Shown here: piece by piece, positions 1-10,700 of the stretch
How positions within the stretch are numbered: position 1 is the first letter of the stretch
How the letters are laid out: the number at the start of each line of letters is the position of its first letter
From: Rugamonas rubra
GTDB lineage: Bacteria > Pseudomonadota > Gammaproteobacteria > Burkholderiales > Burkholderiaceae_D
DNA length: 64,000 nucleotides
Assembly (NCBI RefSeq): GCF_900114705.1
Contig: NZ_FOTW01000010.1
Span: forward strand, 186,001 to 250,000
Direction: 5' to 3'
Position numbers and translations under genes: made by a program
Notes under the pieces: model-generated
The model's database searches: none
Told to the model about the DNA's origin: nothing
The model's input: the letters and a program-made list of their open reading frames with translations, nothing else

Positions 1-1
1 C

Positions 2-820
2 CGCGGCCAGCTCGAGGTGTACAAGGGCGGCAACCCCGACCTGAAGCCGGAGAAGTCGAAGCAGTACTCGTTCGGCATGGTGTTCGAACCGACCAACAGC
101 TTCAGCGCCAAGCTGGACTACTGGAACGTCGAGATCCGCGACGCCGTCACCAGCGTCAGCGAGTCGCTGATCGCCAGCGATCCGAACAAGTACCTGAGCC
201 TGTACACCACCAAGACCAAGGCCTCGACCGGCATCAAGTCGCTGGCCATCATCCTGGCGCCGATCAACATCGGCCGCCAAGAGAACCAGGGTATCGACTA
301 CGATCTGCTGTTCAGGAACAAGGTCGGCGAAGGCAAGCTGACCGCCCGTCTGGCCGGCACCTACATGCTCAAGTCGCGCTACACGACGCCGGGCACCAGC
401 GACAAGTGGGAAACCAGCCTGAACGAGTACGGCAGCAACGACAAGGTCTCGTTCCGCAACGTGCTGAAGGCCTCGGGCACCTACGAGATCGGCGCCTTCA
501 CCAGCACGCTGACGGCCAACTACCGCAACGGCTACAAGGACAAGCACCACGACATCGAGAACTGCGCCGTCAACACCAACGACGCGGCGCAGGATTGTGT
601 CGACGTGCAACTGCAGATCCCGAGCTACACGACGCTGGACTTCCAGACCCAGTACAAGGTCCTGAAGAACCTGGAGCTGACCGCCGGCATCAACAACCTG
701 GCCGACCGCACCCCGCCGCTGTCGCTGCGTAACACCGGCTCGCACCAGTTGGGCTACGATCCACGCTACGCCAGCGCGGTCGGTCGCACCTTCTACCTGA
801 GCGGTTCGTACAAGTTCTAA
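2..820 (+). CDS. TonB-dependent receptor, C-terminal part (truncated by window edge)
   Basis: An open frame enters from the left edge and ends at TAA 818-820, giving the last 272 residues of an outer-membrane TonB-dependent receptor. It contains the beta-barrel signature KGGNPDLKPEKS (PEKS is typical of the late barrel of this class), alternating aromatic strands, and a C-terminus ending in aromatic Phe (LSGSYKF), the outer-membrane sorting signal. It is closely similar along its whole visible length to the C-terminal third of the receptor at 2431-5226, and even the 3' untranslated sequence and terminator match, so the two are tandem paralogues. The substrate cannot be read from the sequence. 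The signal peptide and plug lie outside the window. Confidence 0.93.
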   Translation, partial: RGQLEVYKGGNPDLKPEKSKQYSFGMVFEPTNSFSAKLDYWNVEIRDAVTSVSESLIASDPNKYLSLYTTKTKASTGIKSLAIILAPINIGRQENQGIDYDLLFRNKVGEGKLTARLAGTYMLKSRYTTPGTSDKWETSLNEYGSNDKVSFRNVLKASGTYEIGAFTSTLTANYRNGYKDKHHDIENCAVNTNDAAQDCVDVQLQIPSYTTLDFQTQYKVLKNLELTAGINNLADRTPPLSLRNTGSHQLGYDPRYASAVGRTFYLSGSYKF

Positions 821-838
821 GCACTTGACGCCGCAGTG

Positions 839-874
839 AAAAAGCCCGCCGGTTCGCACCGGCGGGCTTTTTTT
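839..874. terminator. Bidirectional rho-independent terminator between TonB receptor and aroG
   Basis: A 12 bp perfect stem (AAAGCCCGCCGG with its complement, 841-852 and 859-870) has a TTCGCA loop and is followed by T on the plus strand and by a T tract on the minus strand. It can end both the receptor transcript and the convergent aroG transcript. Confidence 0.9.
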
Positions 875-905
875 CGTTCTGCGGCCGGCGCCGCCGGCCC
901 GCCCC

Positions 906-1967
906 CTACTCCTCGGCGCGCAGGCGGCGCTGGCGCACGGCGGCGGCCAGGCCGTGCAACACCTGCACGCTGCTGTCCCAGTCGATGCAGCCGTCGGTGA
1001 CCGACTGGCCGTAGACCAGCTCCTTGCCCGGCACCAAGTCCTGGCGGCCGGCCACCAGGTTCGACTCGACCATCACGCCGACGATGCGCTGGTCGCCGCC
1101 GGCCACCTGGGCGGCGATGTCGGCGCACACCGGCACCTGGTTCTCCGGCTTCTTCGAGCTGTTGGCGTGCGAGGCGTCGATCATCAGGCGCGCCGCCAGG
1201 CCCTGGGCGGCGATGGCCTTGCAGGCCTCGTCGACGCTGGCCGCGTCGTAGTTCGGCGCCTTGCCGCCGCGCAGGATGATGTGGCAGTCCTCGTTGCCGT
1301 TGGTCGACACGATGGCCGAGTGGCCGCCCTTGGTCACCGAGAGGAAATGGTGCGGCTGCGAGGCCGCCTTGATCGCCTCGACGGCGATCTTGATGTTGCC
1401 GTCGGTGCCGTTCTTGAAGCCGACCGGGCAGGACAGCCCGGAGGCCAGCTCGCGGTGCACCTGCGACTCGGTGGTACGGGCGCCGATCGCGCCCCAGCTG
1501 ATCAGGTCGGCGATGTACTGCGGGCTGATCACGTCGAGGAACTCGGTGCCGGCCGGCAGACCCAGCTCGTTGATGTCGCGCAGCAGCTCGCGCGCCATGC
1601 GCAGGCCGTCGTTGATGCGGAAGCTGTTGTCCATGTAGGGGTCGTTGATCATGCCCTTCCAGCCCACCGTGGTGCGCGGCTTCTCGAAGTAGACGCGCAT
1701 CACGATCTCGAGCTCGCCGGCCAGTTCGGTGCGCAACTTGACCAGGCGGCGGGCGTACTCCATCGCCGCCTTCGGCTCGTGGATCGAGCAGGGGCCGACG
1801 ACGACCATCAGGCGGTCGTCCTGGCCGTGCAGGATGCGGTGCAGCGCGACGCGGGCGCCGGCGGCGGTCTGCCCGGCCTGTTCCGTGCACGCGAACTCGC
1901 GGATCAGATGCGATGGCGGCGTCAGTTCCTTCATTTCACGGATACGCAAGTCGTCGGTACGGGGCAT
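906..1967 (-). CDS. aroG: 3-deoxy-7-phosphoheptulonate (DAHP) synthase, class I
   Basis: A 353-residue cytoplasmic enzyme that condenses phosphoenolpyruvate and erythrose-4-phosphate, the entry step of aromatic amino acid synthesis. Family landmarks are VGPCSIHEP (about residues 57-65), MRVYFEKPRTTVGWKG (about 90-105), GARTTESQVHRELASGL, GFKNGTDG and DASHANSSK near the C-terminus. The length fits the AroF/AroG/AroH type I-alpha family. The ATG follows a good ribosome site (TAGGAGAAACACC on the minus strand). Which amino acid inhibits the enzyme cannot be told from sequence alone. However, the gene is preceded by a Phe/Tyr-codon leader peptide and terminator (2002-2200), so its transcription is probably attenuated in response to Phe and/or Tyr. 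It is convergent with the receptor fragment before it and shares the 839-874 terminator. Confidence 0.96.
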   Translation of the reverse strand: MPRTDDLRIREMKELTPPSHLIREFACTEQAGQTAAGARVALHRILHGQDDRLMVVVGPCSIHEPKAAMEYARRLVKLRTELAGELEIVMRVYFEKPRTTVGWKGMINDPYMDNSFRINDGLRMARELLRDINELGLPAGTEFLDVISPQYIADLISWGAIGARTTESQVHRELASGLSCPVGFKNGTDGNIKIAVEAIKAASQPHHFLSVTKGGHSAIVSTNGNEDCHIILRGGKAPNYDAASVDEACKAIAAQGLAARLMIDASHANSSKKPENQVPVCADIAAQVAGGDQRIVGVMVESNLVAGRQDLVPGKELVYGQSVTDGCIDWDSSVQVLHGLAAAVRQRRLRAEE

Positions 1968-2001
1968 GGTGTTTCTCCTAAGTCGAACAATTGGTAGGGA
2001 T

Positions 2002-2032
2002 AAAAAAAAACCGCCATCGCTGGCGGTTTTTT
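2002..2032 (-). terminator. Attenuator terminator in the aroG leader
   Basis: On the minus strand the RNA reads AAAAACCGCCA-GCGA-TGGCGGTTTTTTTTT, a compact GC stem followed by nine U. It lies 35 nt upstream of the aroG start and downstream of the Phe/Tyr-rich leader ORF, so it must be read through for aroG expression. Its 5' arm (ACCGCC, 2022-2027) can alternatively pair with GGCGGT at 2084-2089 inside the last codons of the leader peptide, a possible antiterminator. Confidence 0.88.
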
Positions 2033-2076
2033 AGGAATTTGCTGGGAACTCGTTGTGCTGCTACGTGAACCGGCCG

Positions 2077-2157
2077 CTACTCCACCGCCTTGGGGTTGGA
2101 ATCGCTAAAGTAAAAATAGCCGGTAAAGAAAATGAAGCTGTGCATGATCGGATCCAT
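2077..2157 (-). CDS. aroG leader peptide (Phe/Tyr-rich attenuation peptide), 26 aa
   Basis: A very short ORF between the predicted promoter and the attenuator terminator: ATG at 2157, TAG at 2079-2077. Residues 8-17 read FIFFTGYFYF, that is five Phe and two Tyr in ten codons, followed by SDSNPKAVE. A second ATG at codon 5 (2145) gives a 22-residue form and has a GGA 7 nt upstream, so it may be the used start. The last codons AAG GCG GTG hold the GGCGGT segment (2084-2089) complementary to the terminator 5' arm. A ribosome finishing at the TAG would cover that segment and let the terminator form. A ribosome stalled for lack of charged tRNA-Phe or tRNA-Tyr would leave it free. This is the classical pheL/trpL layout, here in front of a DAHP synthase. 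Confidence 0.85.
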   Translation of the reverse strand: MDPIMHSFIFFTGYFYFSDSNPKAVE

Positions 2158-2170
2158 AGGTGATGGACTG

Positions 2171-2200
2171 ACTATAACAACAATAGCCCGAACTTGGCAA
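2171..2200 (-). promoter_or_regulatory. Sigma-70 promoter of the aroG leader
   Basis: On the minus strand, -35 TTGCCA (2195-2200), an 18 nt spacer and -10 TATAGT (2171-2176). Transcription would start around 2164, a few bases before the leader peptide. Confidence 0.7.
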
Positions 2201-2430
2201 GGGAATTATCCGCGCCCCATGCTAGCGCGCGGTCGATATTATCGCAATGAAATATTGCCCAATAAGGTTACAAAAAACCACATCTTTGTAAACTAGCACT
2301 ATTTTACGTTGACGCCAACCGGGTCGGGGTGATTTGATATCAGCGTGTAACTCATATTTAAAATAGAAGTTTACAGTACACATAAACTTATCAAACACTT
2401 AACAAGTGCAATAATTGGGAGAAATTCAGT

Positions 2431-5226
2431 ATGATGATTGAAACAGTTATGTCGCGCTCGGTGCGCCTGATTTGTGCCGGCGGCCTCGCCATCGGCATGC
2501 ACACCGCCTACGCGCAAAGCGCGCCGGAGCCCATTCAGCGCGTCGAGATCACCGGCTCGAGCATCAAGCGCATCGCCGCCGAGGCGGCCCTGCCGGTGCA
2601 GACCTTCAGTCAAAAAGACATCCAGCGCGCCGGCATCACCTCGGCCTCCGACTTCATCCAGCAACTGCCGGTCATGCAGGGCTTCACCGTGGCGGCCGAC
2701 TCGGTCGGCGGCGGCGGCGGCGGCATCACCACCGCCTCGATCCACAACGTCGGCGAACAGTACACGCTGGTGCTGGTCAACGGCCGCCGCATCGCGCCGG
2801 CCAACGCCGGCACCACCATCGACATCAACGGCATCCCGCTCGGCGCGGTCGAGCGCATCGAGGTGCTGACCGACGGCGCCTCGGCGCTGTACGGCTCCGA
2901 CGCCATCGCCGGCGTGGTCAACTTCATCCTGAAAAAAGGCGGGGCGCCGCTGCAGATCGACGCCAAGTACAGCAAACCGCAGAGTCCCGGCGCCAAGGAC
3001 AAATCGGTCAGCATCAGCAAGGGCTTCGGCGACCTCGAGACGGACGGCTACAGCGTCTTCCTGGCGGCCGGCCACCAGGAGCAGGAGCGCATGAAGGCCT
3101 CGCAGCGCAGCTTCGCCAAGTCGGGCATCATCAACTTCAACGATCCCAAGACCGGCAAGCCGCTGCAGTTCTTCAACGGCTCGGTGCGCTCGATCCCGCC
3201 CAACGTCGACGTCGGCTACCGCGTCTTCACGAACGGCGAGGAGGGCGAGGAGACGGTCAGCTTCAACCCCTACCGCAAGCTCACCGGCAAATGCCCGCCG
3301 GGCCACGTCGAGCAGAGCAACGGCGAGTGCAGCATCGACTACACCGCCACCGTCGAGATCTCGCCCGAGATCAAGCGCGACAATTTCTACGCCTCCGGCC
3401 AGGTCAAGCTGGGCAACAGCGGCTTCAACGCCTTCGGCAACGTCTCCTACAGCGAAAGCCATGTGACCGCCGTGATGGCGCCCTACCCGGCCGAGTTCTC
3501 GCTCGACGCCAGCTCGCCGATGTTTGCCAAGTACATCTCGCCCTACCTGACGCCATATCAGCGCGAGAACGTCACCTACACCACCGTCAAGTACCGCCTG
3601 CAGGACATGGGCGGCCGCGCCAACGACTTCGGCAGCAAGGCCACCACCGTGGTCGCCGGCCTCGACGGCGAGGCGCTGGGCTGGAGCGTCAACGGTGCCT
3701 TCACCTATTCGAGCAACAAGTCGCCGAGCGACTACACCGGCGGCTACCCGCTGGCCGACAAGTTCAACGACGCCCTGAGCAGCGGCGCGGTCGACCCCTT
3801 CCCCTACGCGCTGGGCGAGATGCCGGCGGCGATGATCGACAAGCTGCGCAGCACCCAGTACGTTGGCAACTACAGCAACACCGACATCAAAATGAAGGGC
3901 TTCGACGTGCACGGTTCGCGCGAGGTGTTCGAACTGCCGGCCGGCAAGGCCCAGCTCGGCATCGGCCTCGACTACCGCACCACCAGCTACGCGCAGAGCG
4001 GCAACCCGGCAGTCAGCCACGCCGAAATCCTGTTCGACGATCCGCAGCCCTCGTTCGACTACAAGCGCTCGAACTCCGGCGCCTTCGCCGAGCTGCAAGT
4101 GCCGGTGATCAAGGACATGGAGGTGACCGGTTCGCTGCGGCGCGACCGCGTCAGCAAGCTGACCGACAAGCTGCACGGCGGCTCGGTCGGCAACGACCAA
4201 TCGGCCACCACCTACAAGCTCAGCGCGCGCTACCAGCCAACCAAGACGGTCCTGCTGCGCGCCGCCTACGGCACCGGCTTCCGCACCGCCACCATGCTGG
4301 AGATCGGCCAACCACAGGCCGACTTCGGCGTCACCGGCGGCAGTTACGAGTGCCCGTTCAAGGGCGCCCTGCTGAGCAACCCGCTGGCCAAGCTGTGCAG
4401 CGGCGTGCCCAACCAGCTCGAGGTGTTCAAGGGCGGCAACGCCGAGCTGAAGCCGGAGAAGTCGAAGCAGTGGTCGTTCGGCGCCGTGTTCGAACCGAAC
4501 GCCAGCTTCAGCGCGAAGCTGGACGTATGGAACGTCGAAATCCGTGACGGCGTCAACGCCGTCGACGAGGCGCTGATCGCCGCCGACGCGGCCAAGTACC
4601 TGAGCCTGTACACCACCAAGTTCAAGGCCTCGACCGGCCGCAACGCGCTGGCCATCATCCTGGCGCCGATCAACATCGGCCGGGCGGAAAACCGCGGCAT
4701 CGACTACGACTTCCTGTACCGCACAAAGTTGGCCGACGGAAAACTGACGGGCCGCCTGGCCGGCACCTACCTGCTGCGCTCGCGCCACACCATCCCGGGC
4801 ACCGACGACCAGTGGGACGTCAACATGAACGCGTTCGGCAAGGACACCAAGGTGGCCTTCCGCAACGTGGTGCAGGCCTCGGCCAGCTACGAGCTGGGCG
4901 CGTTCACGCACAACCTGAAGGCCAACTACCGCAACGGCTACAAGGACATGCAACACCTGGCGGAAAACCACGCCGTGCGCACCAACGACGCCGCCCGCAC
5001 CCCCGTCGACATCCAGCTCGAGGTGCCTAGCTACACCACCTTCGACTGGCAGACCCAGTACCGCATGATGAAGAACCTGGAGCTGAACCTCGGCATCAAC
5101 AACGTGACCGACCGCAATCCGCCCCTGTCGCTGCGCAACGTCGGCTCGCACCAGCTGGGCTACGACCCGCGCTACGCCAGCGCCGTGGGCCGTACCTTCT
5201 ACCTGAGCGGCTCGTACAAGTTCTAA
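2431..5226 (+). CDS. TonB-dependent receptor
   Basis: A complete 931-residue outer-membrane receptor. Residues 1-28 are a signal peptide ending AYAQS. A plug domain follows with VEITGSSIKR, NVGEQYTLVLVNGRR and the end-of-plug motif ASALYGSDAIAGVVNFILKK (about 148-170), then a long beta barrel ending LSGSYKF with terminal Phe. GGGAG-type ribosome site (GGGAGAAATTCAGT) precedes ATG ATG. It would take up a large substrate (siderophore, glycan or peptide) with TonB-ExbBD energy; no substrate gene is adjacent. The last 270 residues are nearly those of the receptor ending at 820, and both genes end in the same 3' sequence and hairpin, which indicates tandem duplication. It is divergent from aroG. 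Confidence 0.95.
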   Translation: MMIETVMSRSVRLICAGGLAIGMHTAYAQSAPEPIQRVEITGSSIKRIAAEAALPVQTFSQKDIQRAGITSASDFIQQLPVMQGFTVAADSVGGGGGGITTASIHNVGEQYTLVLVNGRRIAPANAGTTIDINGIPLGAVERIEVLTDGASALYGSDAIAGVVNFILKKGGAPLQIDAKYSKPQSPGAKDKSVSISKGFGDLETDGYSVFLAAGHQEQERMKASQRSFAKSGIINFNDPKTGKPLQFFNGSVRSIPPNVDVGYRVFTNGEEGEETVSFNPYRKLTGKCPPGHVEQSNGECSIDYTATVEISPEIKRDNFYASGQVKLGNSGFNAFGNVSYSESHVTAVMAPYPAEFSLDASSPMFAKYISPYLTPYQRENVTYTTVKYRLQDMGGRANDFGSKATTVVAGLDGEALGWSVNGAFTYSSNKSPSDYTGGYPLADKFNDALSSGAVDPFPYALGEMPAAMIDKLRSTQYVGNYSNTDIKMKGFDVHGSREVFELPAGKAQLGIGLDYRTTSYAQSGNPAVSHAEILFDDPQPSFDYKRSNSGAFAELQVPVIKDMEVTGSLRRDRVSKLTDKLHGGSVGNDQSATTYKLSARYQPTKTVLLRAAYGTGFRTATMLEIGQPQADFGVTGGSYECPFKGALLSNPLAKLCSGVPNQLEVFKGGNAELKPEKSKQWSFGAVFEPNASFSAKLDVWNVEIRDGVNAVDEALIAADAAKYLSLYTTKFKASTGRNALAIILAPINIGRAENRGIDYDFLYRTKLADGKLTGRLAGTYLLRSRHTIPGTDDQWDVNMNAFGKDTKVAFRNVVQASASYELGAFTHNLKANYRNGYKDMQHLAENHAVRTNDAARTPVDIQLEVPSYTTFDWQTQYRMMKNLELNLGINNVTDRNPPLSLRNVGSHQLGYDPRYASAVGRTFYLSGSYKF

Positions 5227-5246
5227 GCACTTGACGCCTCGGTAAC

Positions 5247-5279
5247 AAAGCCCGCCGGTTCGCCCGGCGGGCTTTTTTT
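5247..5279 (+). terminator. Terminator of the TonB receptor gene
   Basis: A stem of AAAGCCCGCCGG (5247-5258) and CCGGCGGGCTTT (5264-5275) with loop TTCGC and following T run. It is almost the same hairpin as at 839-874, including the preceding bases TAAGCACTTGACGCC. Confidence 0.92.
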
Positions 5280-5304
5280 CGTCCCGCCGCGCGCGGCGGC
5301 GGGA

Positions 5305-5332
5305 CGAAAAAAAACCGCCCTGGCGGGCGGTT
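5305..5332 (-). terminator. Terminator after tldD
   Basis: On the minus strand, AACCGCCC-GCCA-GGGCGGTT is followed by eight T, 24 nt past the tldD stop. Confidence 0.88.
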
Positions 5333-5355
5333 CGTCGCGGCCGGGGCGCGCCGGA

Positions 5356-6816
<1,461 letters not shown>

Positions 6817-6882
6817 GGTGGGGTTCTTCAGTGTCGGTTCTTGTCTTGGATGCCATTGTAGTGGAAGGCCGGCGCGGCGTCT

Positions 6883-7680
6883 TCACATGGTGCGATGTTT
6901 CAGCGCCGGCAGGCTGGCGCGCACCTCGGCGGTGAAGGCCGGCTCGAGCTCGCCGCAGACCACGCCCTCGCCCTCGGCCAGCACGGCCTTGACCTCGCCC
7001 CAGGGGTCGATCAGCATGCTGTGGCCCCAGGTGCGCCGGCCGTTCTGGTGCAGGCCGCCCTGCGCCGCCGCCAGCACGTAGCACTGGTTCTCGATGGCGC
7101 GGGCGCGCAGCAGCACCTCCCAGTGCGCCTGGCCGGTGGTGTGGGTGAAGGCGGCCGGCACCACGATCAGCTCGACCGGCCCCATGGCGCGGTACAGCTC
7201 GGGGAAGCGCAGGTCGTAGCAAACCGACAGGCCGACCTTGCCGACGTCGGTGTCGACCGTGCCGACCGTGGCGCCGGCGACGATGGTGCGGCTTTCGTCG
7301 TAGGATTCGGCGCCCTTGGAAAAGCCGAACAGGTGGATCTTGTCGTAGCGGCCGACGTGGCGGCCCTGCGGGTCGTAGACCAGGGTGGTGTTGACGACCT
7401 TGCCGTCCTGGTCGGATGCCAGCGGCAGCGTGCCGCCGATCAGCCAGACGCCGTGGCGGCGCGCCGTGGCGGCCATGAAGTCCTGGATGGGGCCGCCGCC
7501 GAGCGGCTCGGCGTGGGCCACCTTGTCGCTGTCGGACAGGCCCATGATGGCCCAGTACTCGGGCAGCAGCACCAGTTTGGCGCCCTGCCCGGCGGCCTGC
7601 TCGACCAGCCGGCCGGCGCTGGCGATGTTGTCGGCCACCGAGGGCGAGGAGATCATTTGAATTGCGGCAACTTTGCTCAT
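6883..7680 (-). CDS. Carbon-nitrogen hydrolase, Nit1/Nit2 type (probable deaminated glutathione amidase)
   Basis: A 265-residue nitrilase-superfamily amidase. The catalytic triad is visible as Glu41 (LLPEYW), Lys114 (RYDKIHLF) and Cys154 ([13 protein letters not shown]). The DLRFPELYR motif and the short length place it in the Nit1/Nit2 branch, whose members repair deaminated glutathione or hydrolyse omega-amides of 2-oxo acids. The position between yhdP and tldD is common in betaproteobacteria. It is 83 nt after yhdP and 66 nt before tldD, so probably co-transcribed. The exact substrate is inferred from the family, not proven. Confidence 0.9.
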   Translation of the reverse strand: MSKVAAIQMISSPSVADNIASAGRLVEQAAGQGAKLVLLPEYWAIMGLSDSDKVAHAEPLGGGPIQDFMAATARRHGVWLIGGTLPLASDQDGKVVNTTLVYDPQGRHVGRYDKIHLFGFSKGAESYDESRTIVAGATVGTVDTDVGKVGLSVCYDLRFPELYRAMGPVELIVVPAAFTHTTGQAHWEVLLRARAIENQCYVLAAAQGGLHQNGRRTWGHSMLIDPWGEVKAVLAEGEGVVCGELEPAFTAEVRASLPALKHRTM

Positions 7681-7763
7681 GGCGCTGTCCTGTTCAATAC
7701 ACGGTTCAATAGGCTGTTCGATGGGCCGCTCAATGGGCGGCTGCGGCGGCGCGGCCGGCGCGG

Positions 7764-10700
7764 CTAGTCGGCGCCCTTGGGCGCGGACTCCAATTTACCA
7801 CCTTCCAGCTTGGTCACCACCGGCGCCTTCCACGGCCCGGTGATCTGCATCTGGTAGGTCAGCGCCTTCATCACCGGCGCGCTGAGGAAGAGCTGGGCGA
7901 GGAAGCTGCCGATGCCGATCACCGGGTTGACCGCCAGCGCGTAGACCAGCGGCGCGGTGCCCAGGTTGACCTGGGGAATCACCACGACGTGCAGGTTGGT
8001 GGTCTCGTTGGCGATGTCGGCGGTGCCGTCCATCAACACGGTGGCGGCCACGCCGTGCATCTTCAGGTTGTCGGTCTTGACGATGCCGCGCGCGATGGCG
8101 GCGTTGGCGGTGATGCCGTCGAAGGCCAGGCCCTCGGAGAAGACGTCGTGGAAGTCGAGCTTGAGCAGGCGCGGCAGCGCTTGCAGGCTGAGCACGCCGA
8201 GCAGCTTGGCGGCGCCCGGGTCCTGCTTGAGGAACTGGCCCTTCTCGACGTTCATGCTGATCTGGCCGGACAGGCTGGGGATGTCGAAGGAGTACGGCAG
8301 GCCCTTCCAGGCGATGTCGCCGCTCAGCTTGCCCTTGCCGTTACGCAGCGTGCCGGCGAAGCCGAAGCGGTCGAGCAGCTTGCCGGCGTCGTTGATGTCG
8401 AGCGTGAAGTTCAGGCTGCTGTTCTGCACGCCGTCGCGGCTGAGCCACTTGCCGGTGCCCTTGAGCTCGCCGTCGGCGTTGCTCAGCGACAGCTTGCTGA
8501 CGCGCCAGTCGCGCGCGCTGGAATTCGGCACATTGTTCAGCGCGTTGTTGGCCTGCAGTTCCAGCCGGCCCAGCGGCTTGTTGAACAGCTCGAAGCGCTC
8601 GGCGACGATGTCGAGGGCCGGGATGGTGGCCGCCGCGCTCTTGCCGTCGAGCAGCTCCTTGACGTCGTCGGCGGCCGACTCGGGGATGATCAGCGAGGAC
8701 AGCCGCGCCGTCACCTTGCCCAGGCCGACGCCGTTGGGCGACTCGTTCCAGGTCAGGTAGCCGGAGGCCTGGTTGGCGTCGATGTTGGCCTGCCAGGCGC
8801 CCTTCTGGTGGGTGGCGCCGAGCACCACGTTTTCCAGCTTGCGCTCGCCGACGACCAGCTCGCCGGCGCGCGCCGCGATGCTGTCGGGGATCACGTACTG
8901 GCCGATGTCGACCGCCTCGGCGGCGCCGGCCTTGGCCGGCTCCGGCTTGCCGGCCACCTCGGCGCCGAAGTCGAGCCAGTTGTCCAGGTTCAGCGTGCGC
9001 AGGCTGAGCGACATGGCCATGCCGCTGTCCGGCTCGGGCGCCGGCGTGTTGACGCCGATGCCGCCGCGCGTCAGCCGCCAGGCCGCCTTGCCCTGCCTTT
9101 GGCGCTGGTAGCGCGCCGACATGTTGTTGCCCAGCGCGACGCGGATCTCGTCGCGCATCAAGCCGGCCTCGTTGGCGGCGCCGCCGCTGAGCACGAAGCG
9201 CAGCGGCAGCGGCTCGGCCGCCGCCTTGCGCAGCGGCGCCGGCAGGTCGACGCCGAGGCCGGCCAGGGTCGAGTCGACCGCCACCGTCACCTGGTGCTCG
9301 CGCGCCGTCACCAGGCCGCTGTAGCGGGTGGCGCCGGAGAAGTGGCCGGCCAGCCGCTGCATCATCGGCGACGGGTAGTTCTTGCGGAAGCCGTCGGCGC
9401 TGATGCTGCCGGCCAGCTTGACGGCGATGCTGTTGTCGCGCTGGCTGCCGCCGGAGATCGCCACCGGGCCGCCGAGGAAGTAGCCGGACAAGGCGTTCAG
9501 GTTGACGCCGTGCTCGTTGAACTCGATCTTGCCCTGCGAGGCCAGCACCGGCGGCAGGTCGTTGAACAGCACGATGTCGTTGCCGGCCAGTTGCAGCGTG
9601 CCCTGCACCTTGGCGTCGATCAGGTGGGTCAGCGGCAGGTGCAGCTTGAGGCCCAGCTTGGCGTTGCCGCTGGCCAGGGTCTCGTCGGTGAAGTGGGAGA
9701 TCCACTCCAGCACCGGGCTGGCCACCACGTATTTGAGGAACTCCTGCATGGGGCCGGCGGCGCTGCCGTCGATGTCGAGCACCATGTCGTGCACGTTCAG
9801 GTCGGGGATCACCGCCTTCACGCCGCTCAGCGCCACGCCGCCGGTGCTGGCGCTGTCGCCGCGGATCTCCATGCGGGTGCGCTCGAACACGAAGCTGCCC
9901 TTGATGTGCTCGGCCTGCGGCCACAGCGGCGCCTTGCCGTCCTTGGCGAACTGGCCGGGCGCGTAGTTGAGCTTGCCGTTCTCCAGCCGGCCGGCGACGC
10001 GGAACTCGCCGCGCGCGCGCTCGGCCGGGGTGTCGCCGTGGAAGGGGAAGTGGGCCAGGTCGCCGCGCAGGCGCAAGGCCACGTCCTGCGCCACGCCGCC
10101 CTCGAGCGCGCCGCTGAGCCAGTGGCGCAGGTCGTGCGGGGTCTGCAGCGGCAAATAGCGGTCGATCTTGTTGAGCTCGAAGCCGTTCAGCTTGCCGCTG
10201 AAGTCGGCCACGCCGGCGCCCTTGCCGTCCAGCGGCAGGCGGTGGCTGCCGCTGAGCGAGCCGCTCAGGCCCTGCTGGACGAAGTCCAGCGCGTCGAGCT
10301 GGAGCAGCAGCTGGTCCTTGCCCTCGAAGGACCAGCGCGCCTTCAGCGCCAGCTTGTCGAAGGGCATGTCGGCCTCGCTGAAATAGGCCGGCAGGCGCAG
10401 CACCAGTTGCCGCGAGTCCAGGTTCAGGCTGCCGCCCCGGTCGTTGGCGTCGATGTTGCCGCTCAAGTTGTCGAAGCCGGGCACGGCCGGTATGCCGGCG
10501 ACGGCCGGCGCGCCCGCCGTCTTCGCCTGCGGCGCGCGGGCCGCCAGCGGCTTCAGGCCGAGGCCGTCGAGGCGGCCCTTGACGCGGTAGCTTTGCAGCG
10601 CCGGCCAGGCGCCGGTCCATTCGGCGGCGACGTCGAGCAGGCGGCCGCGCGGCGCGAACTCGGCCAGCATGCTGCGCTGGTGCTCGGCCAGCGGCAGTTT

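Noticed and set aside
2371..5151. Antisense frame of 926 codons opposite the TonB receptor (and similar frames opposite the other receptors at 18777-21767 and 25048-28836)
   Set aside because: Same composition artefact; the plus or minus receptor frame has clear family motifs, ribosome site and terminator.
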